A DNA stretch of 64,000 nucleotides. Origin: Paracoccaceae bacterium. Lineage in GTDB: Bacteria > Pseudomonadota > Alphaproteobacteria > Rhodobacterales > Rhodobacteraceae. Location of the stretch: assembly GCA_027489355.1 (NCBI GenBank), contig JAIXZY010000049.1, positions 1 through 64,000 on the forward strand, in the 5' to 3' direction. Positions 37,588 through 46,039 of this stretch are shown piece by piece. The notes beneath the pieces are model-generated. The model was not told where the DNA came from, did not search any database, and was given only the letters and a program-made list of their open reading frames with translations. Position numbers and translations under genes: made by a program. Numbering within the stretch: the first letter of the stretch is position 1; the number at the start of each line of letters is the position of its first letter.

Positions 37588-38470
37588 AGATCAGCCCCAG
37601 CCCGACCACCGCCAGCACCCCCCCGGCCCAGCTCATCGCCGAAGGCCGCTGCCCGGTGCGCAACCACAGAAGCGGCAGGATGATCACCGGAGAAGTCGCC
37701 GACAGCGTCGCGATGATCCCGGTCTGCGACCCCTGCAAGGCATAAAGGAACAGAGTCATTCCCAGCAGAAGCCCGATCAGCGCCGTCGCCGCGGTCAGGA
37801 CAAGGACCTTTCCGGAAATCTCGCGAGGGCGCGGTGGAGCCTGGGGCAGGGTGGCCAGCGCCCCCATCGCCAATCCCGAGGCGCCAACCCGGATCAGCGA
37901 GCCCACATAGGGGTCAAGTCCTCCCGCCATCCAGGGCCGCGCGATCAGCGCCCCCGCCGCCTGCCCCAGGGCCGCACCCAGTCCGAAGAGGATGCCGGCT
38001 CCCAGCCCGCCCCGGATCGTCTCCAGCCGATGCGCGCCGCTGGCCGGCCGGCCCAGGATCGCCAGCGCCACCCCTGCCACCGCGACCAGAATCCCCAGCC
38101 CCGCCTGCCAGCCCAGCTGCTCGCCCAGCACCAGCCAGCTCAGCCCCGCCGCCATCGGCGCGTTCAGCGCAAAGACCGCCCCCGCCCGCCGCGGGCCAAG
38201 CCGTCCGACTGCGGCAAAGTTCAGCGTATCGCCAAGAAGGATGCCGACCACGCCCGACACGGCCAGCACCGCCACCCCCCGCCACTCCGGCAACGCCATT
38301 GTGCCCGAGGCCAGCACCACGACGGCCAGCACCAGCGTCACGAAGACCTGCCGGATCAGGTTGAAATGAAACGCCCCCAGCGCCCGGATCGCGTCCGAGG
38401 CGATCAGGCCCGTCGCCGCCCAGCAGGTCGCCGTGCCAAGTGCCGCAAGTTCGTGAACCGGAAATGCCAT
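37577..38470 (-). CDS. EamA/DMT-family exporter
   Basis: A 297-residue membrane protein with ten predicted helices in two EamA repeats (about 5-135 and 150-295), typical of drug/metabolite exporters. FHFNLIRQVFVTLVLA, GILLGDTLNFAAVGRLGPRRAG and LSATSPVIILPLLWL mark the repeats. The start at 38470 (MAFPVHELAALG) is chosen over a Met 9 codons upstream. The exported compound is unknown. Confidence 0.87.
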   Translation of the reverse strand: MAFPVHELAALGTATCWAATGLIASDAIRALGAFHFNLIRQVFVTLVLAVVVLASGTMALPEWRGVAVLAVSGVVGILLGDTLNFAAVGRLGPRRAGAVFALNAPMAAGLSWLVLGEQLGWQAGLGILVAVAGVALAILGRPASGAHRLETIRGGLGAGILFGLGAALGQAAGALIARPWMAGGLDPYVGSLIRVGASGLAMGALATLPQAPPRPREISGKVLVLTAATALIGLLLGMTLFLYALQGSQTGIIATLSATSPVIILPLLWLRTGQRPSAMSWAGGVLAVVGLGLIFTR

Positions 38471-38599
38471 GCCCTCTCCTCGGCCCTTCCGTGCCACGCG
38501 CCCCCTCCCGCCGCAACCGGGCCTGCCTTGCCCCTTGCTCTTTTTGCAAATACTCCCCGCGGAGCGTCCGCCGCTTCACCCCGCGCGCCGCCTGACCGC

Positions 38600-38627
38600 T
38601 TGACGCCGCCCCGGATTCCCCTTACAC
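38600..38627 (+). promoter_or_regulatory. candidate rpmB promoter
   Basis: TTGACG (38600-38605) and TTACAC (38622-38627) with a 16-nt spacer lie 72 nt before the rpmB start and point toward it. The -35 is good, the -10 is imperfect. Just upstream (about 38535-38580) is a GCAAATACTCCCCGCGGAG stretch related to the leader-hairpin repeat family. Confidence 0.45.
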
Positions 38628-38699
38628 GCCCCCAATCGAATTCGAGGGCTGGGGATTCCCCGCCTTCCCCCGCTTTTGACGAATCGAAGGAACACCGAA

Positions 38700-38987
38700 A
38701 TGTCGCGCGTCTGCGAACTCACCGGCAAGGGCCCGATGACGGGGAACACCGTCTCCCACGCCAACAACAAGTCCCGCCGTCGGTTCCTCCCGAACCTGAA
38801 CGAAGTCACCCTGATCTCCGACGTGCTCGGCCAGTCGTTCAAGTTCCGCGTCACCGCCGCCGCGCTGCGCTCGGTCGACCATCGCGGGGGCCTTGACGCC
38901 TATCTGGCCAAGGCCAAGGACGAAGAGCTTTCGGCCAACGCCCTGAAGATCAAGAAAGAGATCGCCAAGGCCCAGGCAGCCGCCTGA
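38700..38987 (+). CDS. rpmB: 50S ribosomal protein L28
   Basis: 95 residues of the large ribosomal subunit. [29 protein letters not shown] at the N-terminus is the classic L28 signature with a single Cys (the zinc-free form). The C-terminal Lys/Ala-rich helix ([27 protein letters not shown]) is the alphaproteobacterial length. The ATG is at 38700. It is a single-gene unit with its own strong terminator. Confidence 0.96.
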   Translation: MSRVCELTGKGPMTGNTVSHANNKSRRRFLPNLNEVTLISDVLGQSFKFRVTAAALRSVDHRGGLDAYLAKAKDEELSANALKIKKEIAKAQAAA

Positions 38988-39004
38988 CCTTTGGTTCATG
39001 ATCG

Positions 39005-39043
39005 CAAAAGGCCCCGCCTTCGTGCAGAAGGCGGGGCCTTTCC
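39005..39043 (+). terminator. rpmB terminator
   Basis: AAAAGGCCCCGCCTT and AAGGCGGGGCCTTT form a 13-bp stem with an 8-nt loop, followed by TTTCC, 18 nt after the rpmB stop. The A-run on the left could also serve the minus strand gene further right. Confidence 0.85.
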
Positions 39044-39272
39044 TATGTGCGGTCGGACCGGAACTTGCACCCGGTCCGGGACAGACTGCTGCGGCATCCG
39101 CACTCCGGTCATGTCCGATGTCGACTGCGCCGGGGCGGTCGGCTCGCGGCCCTGTTTGTGCTGCAGGGCCGGTTCAGATCAGCGGATTGGATACTGCGGA
39201 CCTGACGGCGATGCGACCCGGCGGCCTGCGCACCCGGGTAGGGTGGGCGATCCGCCCACCGCCCGGGCAGGG
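39044..39272. other. intergenic gap rpmB / exported protein, with hairpin and REP
   Basis: A 229-nt stretch without a gene. It holds a CGGACCGG / CCGGTCCG hairpin at 39054-39078 and a REP palindrome at 39238-39260. I see no open frame with convincing codon use between them. Confidence 0.6.
39238..39260. repeat. REP palindrome (GTAGGGTGGGC family)
   Basis: GTA then GGGTGGGCG and CGCCCACC arms around ATC. The right end lacks the CTAC of the perfect copies at 8995 and 60061. It starts 13 nt from the stop of the small exported-protein gene. Confidence 0.8.
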
Positions 39273-39581
39273 TCAGCCGCCGCAGTAGGCCTCGGCGGTC
39301 TGGCCGAAGCTCTTGTAGCGATCCCAGAACGCATCATCCGATTTCGACTGCGAGATCCATGTCGCGTGGGCCGCTTCCGGGTCCTTGAAGAACTTCGCCG
39401 CGCGCCGCTGGTCGCCGCCCGACAGCGTCATGTCCGCCGCCTGCTGGATGCAGCCGCACAGGGCGCGGTTGCCGCCCCGGTCCGAGGCCATGCAGGCCCG
39501 CTCGATCGGACCGGCACTCGCCGCGCCCGAAAACACCGCAAAAGACGCCGCAACAGCGGCCGCAAACAGGATGGATTTCAT
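39273..39581 (-). CDS. small exported protein of unknown function
   Basis: 102 residues with a signal peptide (about 1-22, ending ASAG). The mature part GPIERACMASDRGGNRALCGCIQQAADMTLSGGDQRRAAKFFKDPE has three Cys, and a fourth is near the end (AEAYCGG), so one or two disulfides are likely in the periplasm. Homologues in Rhodobacteraceae are sometimes labelled arginine transporter, which nothing in the sequence supports. The start at 39581 (MKSILFAAA) removes 12 non-signal residues. Confidence 0.8.
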   Translation of the reverse strand: MKSILFAAAVAASFAVFSGAASAGPIERACMASDRGGNRALCGCIQQAADMTLSGGDQRRAAKFFKDPEAAHATWISQSKSDDAFWDRYKSFGQTAEAYCGG

Positions 39582-39825
39582 TCGCTCTGCCTCATTGCCG
39601 GTCCGGGGATTGCGCAAAGCCTTCTCCCTCGCCAGTCATTTTCTGCGATGCATGATGCCCTTTCCAACAGATTTTTTCAAGCGGGACAGTGGCTTGGCGG
39701 AAACTGGCCGACCTCCGCAATGGCTCGCGTCCCCCCAGCGCGACGCCCACAAAATCCGGTAGAGCCGATGCTTGCCCGCCCCCTCGTTCACGCGGATGTG
39801 AGACCGACTGCCCGCGATTGTCCCG

Positions 39826-40224
39826 CTAGTCCAGCGCCTCGATTCCCGCCGCCCGCATTCGTTCGACCGTTGCACGCATCGCTTCCAGCCGCTCGGGCGG
39901 CGTCGGCGGCCATCCCAGCACTTCGCCCACCACCCGAAGACCCTCGCGGCTGCGGAACGACCGTGTCGGATTGCCCGGAAACTTCTTGTCGGTGACGTTG
40001 GGATCGTCCTCGAATGGCCCCAGCGGCTCCACCACATAGACCCGCGGCGTGGCCTCTCCCTGCACCAGTTCGGCGGCCAGCACCGCGATATCCAGCCGCC
40101 CCGTCAGGTAGACCCAGCCCGCCTGTTTCCCGGCGCCATAGTTCGACGGATAGCCCGGTTCCAGCACCGCCCCCGGCGACAGCGCCACCTTCGTCCCGTG
40201 AAACCAGTGTCCCGGATGATCCAT
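39826..40224 (-). CDS. arr: rifampin ADP-ribosyltransferase
   Basis: Arr moves ADP-ribose from NAD to a hydroxyl of rifamycins and inactivates them. The 132 residues match the small Arr family: WFHGTKVALSPGAVLEPGYPSNYG (NAD-site His9), WVYLTGRLDIAVLAAEL (Tyr39), then RVYVVEPLGPFEDDPNVTDKKFPGNPTRSFRS, which holds the catalytic Asp region. The start at 40224 has a GGAG ribosome site. Chromosomal Arr homologues are widespread in environmental bacteria, and there is no integron or transposon beside it, so it is probably intrinsic. The 39582-39825 gap downstream holds nothing I recognise. Confidence 0.9.
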   Translation of the reverse strand: MDHPGHWFHGTKVALSPGAVLEPGYPSNYGAGKQAGWVYLTGRLDIAVLAAELVQGEATPRVYVVEPLGPFEDDPNVTDKKFPGNPTRSFRSREGLRVVGEVLGWPPTPPERLEAMRATVERMRAAGIEALD

Positions 40225-40376
40225 TTGCGCTCCTTTCGTCCAAGGCCCGCAACACTGCCCGAATCCGCGCTTTCCGCCCAGACTTGAACGAAACTGCTTT
40301 CTCCCCACATCAGTGCAAACGCCCGCCGCTTTTCCCTTGCGCATAAGCCCTTTCCGGCCCCCCCGCGGTCAGCTAT

Positions 40377-42185
40377 ATGCGCCCCATGATCGAGCTCGAC
40401 CGCATCCGCAATTTCTCCATCGTGGCGCATATCGACCACGGCAAATCCACCTTGGCCGACCGGCTGATCCAGTCGACGGGCACGGTCGCCGACCGCGACA
40501 TGCAGGCCCAGCTTCTGGACTCGATGGACATCGAGCGCGAACGCGGCATCACCATCAAGGCCAACACGGTCCGGATCGATTACAAGGCCAAGGACGGCAA
40601 GTCCTACGTGCTGAACCTGATCGACACCCCCGGCCACGTCGACTTCGCCTATGAGGTCTCGCGGTCCATGCGCGCCGTCGAGGGCTCGCTTCTGGTGGTG
40701 GACGCCTCCCAGGGCGTGGAAGCCCAGACGCTGGCCAACGTCTACCAGGCGCTGGACGCAGGGCATGAGATCGTGCCGGTCCTGAACAAGATCGACCTCC
40801 CGGCGGCAGAACCGGAGCGCGTCAAACAGAACATCGAGGACGTGATCGGCCTCGACGCCTCCGACGCCATCCCGATCTCCGCCAAGACCGGCCTCGGCAT
40901 TCCGGATGTGCTGGAGGCCATCGTCCACCGCCTCCCCGCCCCGAAGGGCGACCGCAACGCGCCGCTGAAGGCCATGCTCGTCGACAGCTGGTATGACGCC
41001 TACCTCGGCGTCGTCGTCATGATCCGCATCGTCGACGGCGTGGTGAAGAAGGGCGACCGCATCAAGATGATGCAGACCGGCGCCGTCTACGGCATCGACA
41101 AGCTCGCCGTCCTGAAACCCCAGATGGTCGACATCCCCGAGCTTGGCCCCGGCGAGATCGGCGTCTTCACCGCCTCGATCAAGCAGGTCCGCGACACCAA
41201 GGTCGGCGACACCATCACCCACGAACGCAAGCCCTGCGACCAGCCGCTTCCCGGCTTCAAACCCTCGGTCCCCGTCGTCTTCTGCGGCCTCTTCCCCGTC
41301 GACGCCGCCGATTTCGAGGGGCTGCGCGACGCCATCGAGAAGCTCGCCCTCAACGACGCCTCCTTCACTTACGAGATGGAGACCTCGGCCGCCCTCGGCT
41401 TAGGATTCCGCATGGGCTTCCTCGGCCTTCTCCACCTCGAAGTCGTCCGTGACCGGCTGGAGCGCGAATACGACCTTGACCTGATCACCACCGCCCCTTC
41501 CGTGGTCTTCAAGCTCCACATGAAGGACGGCGAGGTCCGCGACCTCCACAACCCGGCCGACATGCCCGACCTCACCTACGTCGACCATATCGAGGAGCCG
41601 CGGATCAAGGCCACGATCATGGTCCCCGACGACTACCTGGGCGACATCCTGAAACTCTGCCAGGACCGCCGCGGCATCCAGCTGAACCTCACCTACGCCG
41701 GCTCCCGCGCGATGGTCGAATACGACCTGCCCTTGGCCGAAGTGGTCTTCGACTTCTACGACCGCCTGAAATCCGTCACCAAGGGCTACGCGTCGTTCGA
41801 CTACCAGATTTCCGAATACCGCGAGGACAACCTGGTGAAGATGTCGATCCTGGTGAACGACGAACCCGTGGATGCGCTCAGCATGATGGTCCACCGCGAC
41901 CGCGCCGAGGCCCGCGGCCGGTCGATGGTCGAGAAGCTGAAGGACCTGATCCCCCGCCACATGTTCAAGATCCCCGTCCAGGCGGCGATCGGCGGCCGGG
42001 TGATCGCCCGCGAGACGATCTCGGCCATGCGCAAGGACGTGACCGCCAAGTGCTACGGCGGCGACGCAACCCGGAAGAAGAAGCTGCTGGAGAAGCAGAA
42101 AGCCGGCAAGAAGAAGATGCGCCAGTTCGGGAAGGTGGAGATCCCGCAGGAGGCGTTCATCTCGGCTTTGAAGATGGATGGGTAA
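40377..42185 (+). CDS. lepA: elongation factor 4
   Basis: LepA is a translational GTPase that binds the ribosome and supports initiation and back-translocation under stress. The 602 residues are full length. G1 is [10 protein letters not shown]3 DTPGHVDF, G4 NKIDLP and G5 ISAKTG, followed by domains II, III, V and the LepA-specific C-terminal domain ([35 protein letters not shown]...). A second Met three codons in is also possible as the start. It is divergent from arr and transcribed alone. Confidence 0.96.
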   Translation: MRPMIELDRIRNFSIVAHIDHGKSTLADRLIQSTGTVADRDMQAQLLDSMDIERERGITIKANTVRIDYKAKDGKSYVLNLIDTPGHVDFAYEVSRSMRAVEGSLLVVDASQGVEAQTLANVYQALDAGHEIVPVLNKIDLPAAEPERVKQNIEDVIGLDASDAIPISAKTGLGIPDVLEAIVHRLPAPKGDRNAPLKAMLVDSWYDAYLGVVVMIRIVDGVVKKGDRIKMMQTGAVYGIDKLAVLKPQMVDIPELGPGEIGVFTASIKQVRDTKVGDTITHERKPCDQPLPGFKPSVPVVFCGLFPVDAADFEGLRDAIEKLALNDASFTYEMETSAALGLGFRMGFLGLLHLEVVRDRLEREYDLDLITTAPSVVFKLHMKDGEVRDLHNPADMPDLTYVDHIEEPRIKATIMVPDDYLGDILKLCQDRRGIQLNLTYAGSRAMVEYDLPLAEVVFDFYDRLKSVTKGYASFDYQISEYREDNLVKMSILVNDEPVDALSMMVHRDRAEARGRSMVEKLKDLIPRHMFKIPVQAAIGGRVIARETISAMRKDVTAKCYGGDATRKKKLLEKQKAGKKKMRQFGKVEIPQEAFISALKMDG

Positions 42186-42273
42186 GGGATGTGCCCGATA
42201 GCTTGCCGACGCACCTCCCTTTAAGAGACTTGGCATTCCGGGAAGCTATCTTGGGCGATCCAAGTGAGTTGCT

Positions 42274-42314
42274 GTAGCGCACCAGACGGCGGTGCGCTGT
42301 AGCGCACCCTACGC
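42274..42314. repeat. GTAGCGCACC compound palindrome
   Basis: Two overlapping dyads: GCGCACC / GGTGCGC around a 7-nt loop, and GGTGCGCT / AGCGCACC around GT, ending in CCCTACG. It resembles the REP family in layout and in its CCCTAC end, but the core is GCGCACC in place of GCCCACC, so it is a second REP type. It lies at the 3' end of the entericidin gene. Confidence 0.7.
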
Positions 42315-42315
42315 C

Positions 42316-42450
42316 TCACATCCCCGCCTGAGCCTCGTTCGCCTCCTCGCTGATCGCCTCCCCGGCGTTTTCCATATCCTGACCTGCGCCCTCGATGGTC
42401 TCGCAGGCCGTGACGCCCAGCAGGGCAAGCATAACGAACAGTCGGGTCAT
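42316..42450 (-). CDS. entericidin-family small lipoprotein
   Basis: A 44-residue gene, ATG at 42450 and TGA at 42316-42318. The product is MTRLFVMLALLGVTAC, then ETIEGAGQDMENAGEAISEE and ANEAQAGM. It has a lipoprotein signal with the lipid Cys at 16, followed by the entericidin A/B motif (E-T-I-E-G-A-G-x-D-x-x-x-A-G-x-A-I). Entericidins are tiny outer-membrane lipoproteins linked to stress responses; toxin and antidote roles proposed in E. coli need not apply. The gene is monocistronic and its stop abuts the compound palindrome. Confidence 0.85.
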   Translation of the reverse strand: MTRLFVMLALLGVTACETIEGAGQDMENAGEAISEEANEAQAGM

Positions 42451-42601
42451 AGGTCATCTCCATCAACAGTGTCACCCCGTCACCCCCTCAACCGCCCGCC
42501 GCCCGGCATGTTCCCGCGACCGAAGGGCGCAGCGCCGTGCGCCGCAGGCCCGGCAGGGGGCAAAGGTTGACGACCGTCTGCCCCTCCGCGCGTAGGCACG
42601 G

Positions 42602-42623
42602 GATGCATACGCGATGCATACGG
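42602..42623. repeat. tandem 11-nt direct repeat before a lipoprotein gene
   Basis: GATGCATACGC followed at once by GATGCATACGG, 50 nt before the lipoprotein start. A short TTAAC-N5-GTTAA dyad follows at about 42635-42649. Either could be an operator for the downstream gene. Confidence 0.4.
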
Positions 42624-42673
42624 ACTGTAGCCGCTTAACCCCCTGTTAACCGAGCTCTGCCATCCTTGCGCCC

Positions 42674-42982
42674 ATGAAACACCTTACCCCCCTGATCCCG
42701 CTCATGTTTCTGGCAGCCTGCGGCGCCTCCCCGGCCCCCGAATTCATGGGCGCGACCCGCACCGACGTTAACATTGACGGCCGCGACTACACCGTCTTCC
42801 AGAAGGGGGAGAGGGTGGAGGTCATCCGCCTTGGCTACGCCCGCCGGGGCGAGCATCAGGAGATCCGCGCCACGATGATCGAACTCATCCCCCGCGTCAC
42901 CGGCTGCAAGCTGCGGGAGAACACGCTGCAAGGCGACAGCGGCGAGATGCGCGGAAGCCTCGACTGCCCAAAGCAGCCTTGA
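42674..42982 (+). CDS. small predicted lipoprotein
   Basis: 102 residues with a lipoprotein signal ([16 protein letters not shown], lipid Cys at 16). The mature part is beta-rich ([41 protein letters not shown]) with a C-terminal Cys pair (TGCKLREN and SLDCPKQP). I recognise no family; similar short lipoproteins occur next to purC in Rhodobacteraceae (memory, unchecked). It ends 49 nt before purC. Confidence 0.75.
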   Translation: MKHLTPLIPLMFLAACGASPAPEFMGATRTDVNIDGRDYTVFQKGERVEVIRLGYARRGEHQEIRATMIELIPRVTGCKLRENTLQGDSGEMRGSLDCPKQP

Positions 42983-43031
42983 CTCGCTGGGGAAAACCCC
43001 CAAGAAGCAGGCACCGCAACGGGGGCCTGAC

Positions 43032-43997
43032 ATGCGCCAGATCGACCTTTCCCGCAGCCTGCCGCACGCGCGGATAGCCGAGCTTCCGAACCCCTATTTC
43101 GGCAAGGTCCGCGACTGCTACGACCTGCCCGACGGTACGCGGCTTCTGATCTCATCCGACCGGATTTCCGCGTTCGATCAGATACTTGCGGTGATCCCCT
43201 GGAAGGGTCAGGTGCTGACGCAGCTGGCGCGCTACTGGTTCGATCACACCGCCGACATCGCAGCGAACCATGTCATCGGCTATCCCGATCCCAACGTCGT
43301 CCACTGCAAGCGCGTCTCCATCCTGCCGGTCGAAATCGTGGTGCGCGGCTACCTTGCCGGGACCACCTCGACCTCAATCCTGACCCAGTACAAGGCCGGC
43401 GCGCGGCAGATGTACGGCCACAGCCTTCCCGACGGTCTCAAGGACAACCAGGCCCTGCCGCAGGCGATCATCACGCCGACCTCCAAGGCCTTCGACGGCG
43501 GCCATGACGAGCCGCTCACGGCAGAGGAGATCGTTTCCTCGGGACTGCTGACCCCTGCGCAATGGGATGAGGTCAGTGCGAAGGCCCTGGCCCTCTTCGC
43601 CCGGGGCCAGGAGATGGCCGCCAAGCGCGGGTTGATCCTGGTCGACACGAAATACGAATTCGGTACCGATGCAGCGGGCAACATCCTGTTGGCCGACGAA
43701 ATCCACACCCCCGATTCCAGTCGCTACTGGATCGCCGAGGGGTATCAGGCGGCGTTTGAAACCGGCGCGCGTCCGCCGAGTTTCGACAAGGATGTCATCC
43801 GCTCCTGGGTTGTCGCGCGCTGCGATCCCTACAAGGACAAGGTGCCGGACATCCCCCTGGACATGATCGAGAAGACCGCCCGCGTCTACATCGATGCCTT
43901 CGAAAAGATCACCGGCCAGCCCTTCGTTCCCGACGCGTCCGGGGCCACACCGCTCGACCGCATCCGGTCGCGGTTGATGCCGTTCTTCACCGCTTGA
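43032..43997 (+). CDS. purC: SAICAR synthase
   Basis: PurC joins aspartate to CAIR with ATP in purine synthesis. It is 321 residues, the longer type resembling eukaryotic Ade1 and not the short ~240-residue form. Motifs: [27 protein letters not shown] (ATP loop), [42 protein letters not shown] and [10 protein letters not shown]. The start at 43032 has a GGGGGCC ribosome region. Other pur genes are not in the window apart from the foreign-looking purU. Confidence 0.94.
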   Translation: MRQIDLSRSLPHARIAELPNPYFGKVRDCYDLPDGTRLLISSDRISAFDQILAVIPWKGQVLTQLARYWFDHTADIAANHVIGYPDPNVVHCKRVSILPVEIVVRGYLAGTTSTSILTQYKAGARQMYGHSLPDGLKDNQALPQAIITPTSKAFDGGHDEPLTAEEIVSSGLLTPAQWDEVSAKALALFARGQEMAAKRGLILVDTKYEFGTDAAGNILLADEIHTPDSSRYWIAEGYQAAFETGARPPSFDKDVIRSWVVARCDPYKDKVPDIPLDMIEKTARVYIDAFEKITGQPFVPDASGATPLDRIRSRLMPFFTA

Positions 43998-44038
43998 TCT
44001 GTTTGCGCTAACAGTGGGCTGACCAAGGGGGACAAGAC

Positions 44039-44962
44039 ATGATTCTCAGTTGCGGCGAAGCCCTGATCGACATGCTCCCCCGCACCTCGACCGAGGGCGA
44101 GGCCTGCTTTGCCCCCTATGCCGGGGGCGCGGTGTTCAACACGGCGATCGCGCTGGGGCGGCTCGGGGCACCATCGGCGTTTTTCTCGGGCGTTTCCAAT
44201 GACATGCTGGGCGAGATCCTAGCGGATACACTGACGGCGTCTCGGGTGGACACCCGCTATCTTGCCCGGTCCGACCGGCCGACGACTGTGGCCTTCGTCA
44301 AACTGGTCAACGGTCAGGCGACCTATGCCTTTTACGACGAGGCGACGGCGGGGCGGATGTTGTCGACCGACCAGCTCCCGACCCTGCCGGCAAGCGTCAC
44401 GACGCTTTTCGTGGGGGGCATCAGCCTGGTGAACGACCCCGCCGCCTCGACCTACGAGGCGCTGCAAGCCCGCGAGGCGGGGACGCGCGTCACCATGATC
44501 GATCCCAACATCCGCCCCGGGTTCATCGCGGGGAAAGAAGCCGAATACCGCGCAAGGATCAACCGGATGATCGCGCGGGCGGATATCGTGAAGCTTTCCG
44601 ACGAAGACCTGCGCTGGTTGGAAGGGCAGGGCGATCTGACCGGGCTGGCGCGCGGGATTCTGGCCAAAGGGCCGAAGGTCGTGTTCATCACCCAAGGCGC
44701 CGAGGGCGCGCGCGCCGTGACGGCGACCCAGGATATTTTTGTTGCCGCTCAGAAGGTTGCGGTCGTTGATACGGTGGGCGCGGGCGATACGTTCAACGCG
44801 GGCGTCCTTGCCGCGTTCCACCGGGCGGGCGCGTTGACCAAGACAGGCGTGGCCGCGCTGACCGATGCGACCCTTACCGCCGCTCTGACCCTTGGTACGC
44901 GGGCGGCGGCGGTGACCGTCAGCCGCGCCGGCGCCAACCCGCCCTGGGAGCATGAGCTGTGA
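44039..44962 (+). CDS. PfkB-family sugar kinase (fructokinase-like)
   Basis: A 307-residue ribokinase-fold kinase. [13 protein letters not shown] at the N-terminus, [18 protein letters not shown] (substrate GG motif), [12 protein letters not shown] and the C-terminal [17 protein letters not shown] with the catalytic Asp are all present. This pattern is closest to fructokinase or carbohydrate kinase CscK-like proteins; the sugar is not certain. It overlaps dtd by 4 nt (GTGA). No sugar transporter is adjacent. Confidence 0.87.
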   Translation: MILSCGEALIDMLPRTSTEGEACFAPYAGGAVFNTAIALGRLGAPSAFFSGVSNDMLGEILADTLTASRVDTRYLARSDRPTTVAFVKLVNGQATYAFYDEATAGRMLSTDQLPTLPASVTTLFVGGISLVNDPAASTYEALQAREAGTRVTMIDPNIRPGFIAGKEAEYRARINRMIARADIVKLSDEDLRWLEGQGDLTGLARGILAKGPKVVFITQGAEGARAVTATQDIFVAAQKVAVVDTVGAGDTFNAGVLAAFHRAGALTKTGVAALTDATLTAALTLGTRAAAVTVSRAGANPPWEHEL

Positions 44963-45402
44963 GGGCCGTCCTCCAGCGCGTGACCCAGGCCGCCGTGCAT
45001 GTCGACGGCGAGCTTGTGGGCGAAACCGGCAAGGGCTTCCTGATCCTCGTCTGTGCAATGGGCGGCGACGGCGAGGCCCAGGCCGAGAAACTGGCCGCCA
45101 AGGTCGCCAAGCTTCGCGTGTTCAAGGACGGTCAGGGCAAGATGAACCTGTCGATCAAGGACATTGGCGGCAGCGCGCTGGTGGTCAGCCAGTTCACCCT
45201 GGCCGCCGACCTGCGCGGCAATCGGCCCGGCTTTTCCACTGCGGCCCCACCGGCCGAGGGCGAACGGCTTTACCTTCACTTCAGCCGGGCGCTGGAGCAG
45301 GAAGGTGTCCCGGTCGCCAACGGTCGCTTCGGCGCGGACATGGCGGTCAGCCTGGTGAACGACGGGCCGGTGACCATCTGGATGGACACCGACCAGCTTT
45401 AG
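44959..45402 (+). CDS. dtd: D-aminoacyl-tRNA deacylase
   Basis: Dtd hydrolyses D-aminoacyl (and glycyl-tRNA-Ala) mischarged tRNAs. The 147 residues start at a GTG overlapping the kinase stop. [33 protein letters not shown], the active-site [20 protein letters not shown] and the cross-subunit [10 protein letters not shown] loop are all intact. It is coupled with the upstream kinase, a pairing with no obvious functional link. Confidence 0.94.
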   Translation: MRAVLQRVTQAAVHVDGELVGETGKGFLILVCAMGGDGEAQAEKLAAKVAKLRVFKDGQGKMNLSIKDIGGSALVVSQFTLAADLRGNRPGFSTAAPPAEGERLYLHFSRALEQEGVPVANGRFGADMAVSLVNDGPVTIWMDTDQL

Positions 45403-45403
45403 C

Positions 45404-45928
45404 TTACTTGAACGGGTTGCCCGGCGTCTTCTGGGTGATCACGTCGCCGCAGTCGACCAGCGCCTGGATCGACGCGCTGGACCCCGAAAGCGAATAGTTC
45501 TGCACGTCGGTCCCGTCTGCGTCCCGCAGGTAAAGCCGGTTGCCGCGGGCGACTTCGGTGATGAAGTTCACCCCGGACTGATCGTCGGGCAGGTAGAACA
45601 GGACCGAGTTCTGATAGAGCTCGGCGCCTGTCAGGCTCCACGGTGCGCGGCGGTCGATCTGCACGCCCAGGTCGGCGGTCTGGCCTTCGCCGAACTCCCA
45701 CGCGGTGGAATAGAACTGCAGTTGCACCGCGCCATCCGGGAAGGTCCAGATCGAGAAGCTTTCGCCGGGCGCCTTCACCTCGGCCACGCAACCGACCGAG
45801 CCGTCGTCCCAGCCCACGATCGAGACTTCCCAATGCTTGTGCGAAAACAACACTTCGCTCTGCTGCGCTTCTGCGCCACCCACCGAGGCGGCGATCAATG
45901 CAGCCGCCAGACCCATGCGAAAGCTCAT
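45404..45928 (-). CDS. exported protein of unknown function
   Basis: 174 residues with a signal peptide (about 1-21, GGAEAQ). The mature protein is beta-rich: EVLFSHKHWEVSIVGWDDGSVGCVAEVKAPG, IWTFPDGAVQLQFYSTAW, NRLYLRDADGTDVQNYSLSG, ending QALVDCGDVITQKTPGNPFK, with two Cys that may pair. It vaguely recalls invasion-associated locus B-type periplasmic proteins (KHWEVSIVG), but I would not assign it. It is convergent with dtd, one base apart. Confidence 0.75.
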   Translation of the reverse strand: MSFRMGLAAALIAASVGGAEAQQSEVLFSHKHWEVSIVGWDDGSVGCVAEVKAPGESFSIWTFPDGAVQLQFYSTAWEFGEGQTADLGVQIDRRAPWSLTGAELYQNSVLFYLPDDQSGVNFITEVARGNRLYLRDADGTDVQNYSLSGSSASIQALVDCGDVITQKTPGNPFK

Positions 45929-46039
45929 AGTTCCTGTCCCGTAAATCTGTCCCTTCAGCGACCTGTATTCACGAGCATGTGCGATTCAGGCAAATGAAAC
46001 TTGCTGTCATCCCGACGACAGACTGTGCACTGTTGCAGC

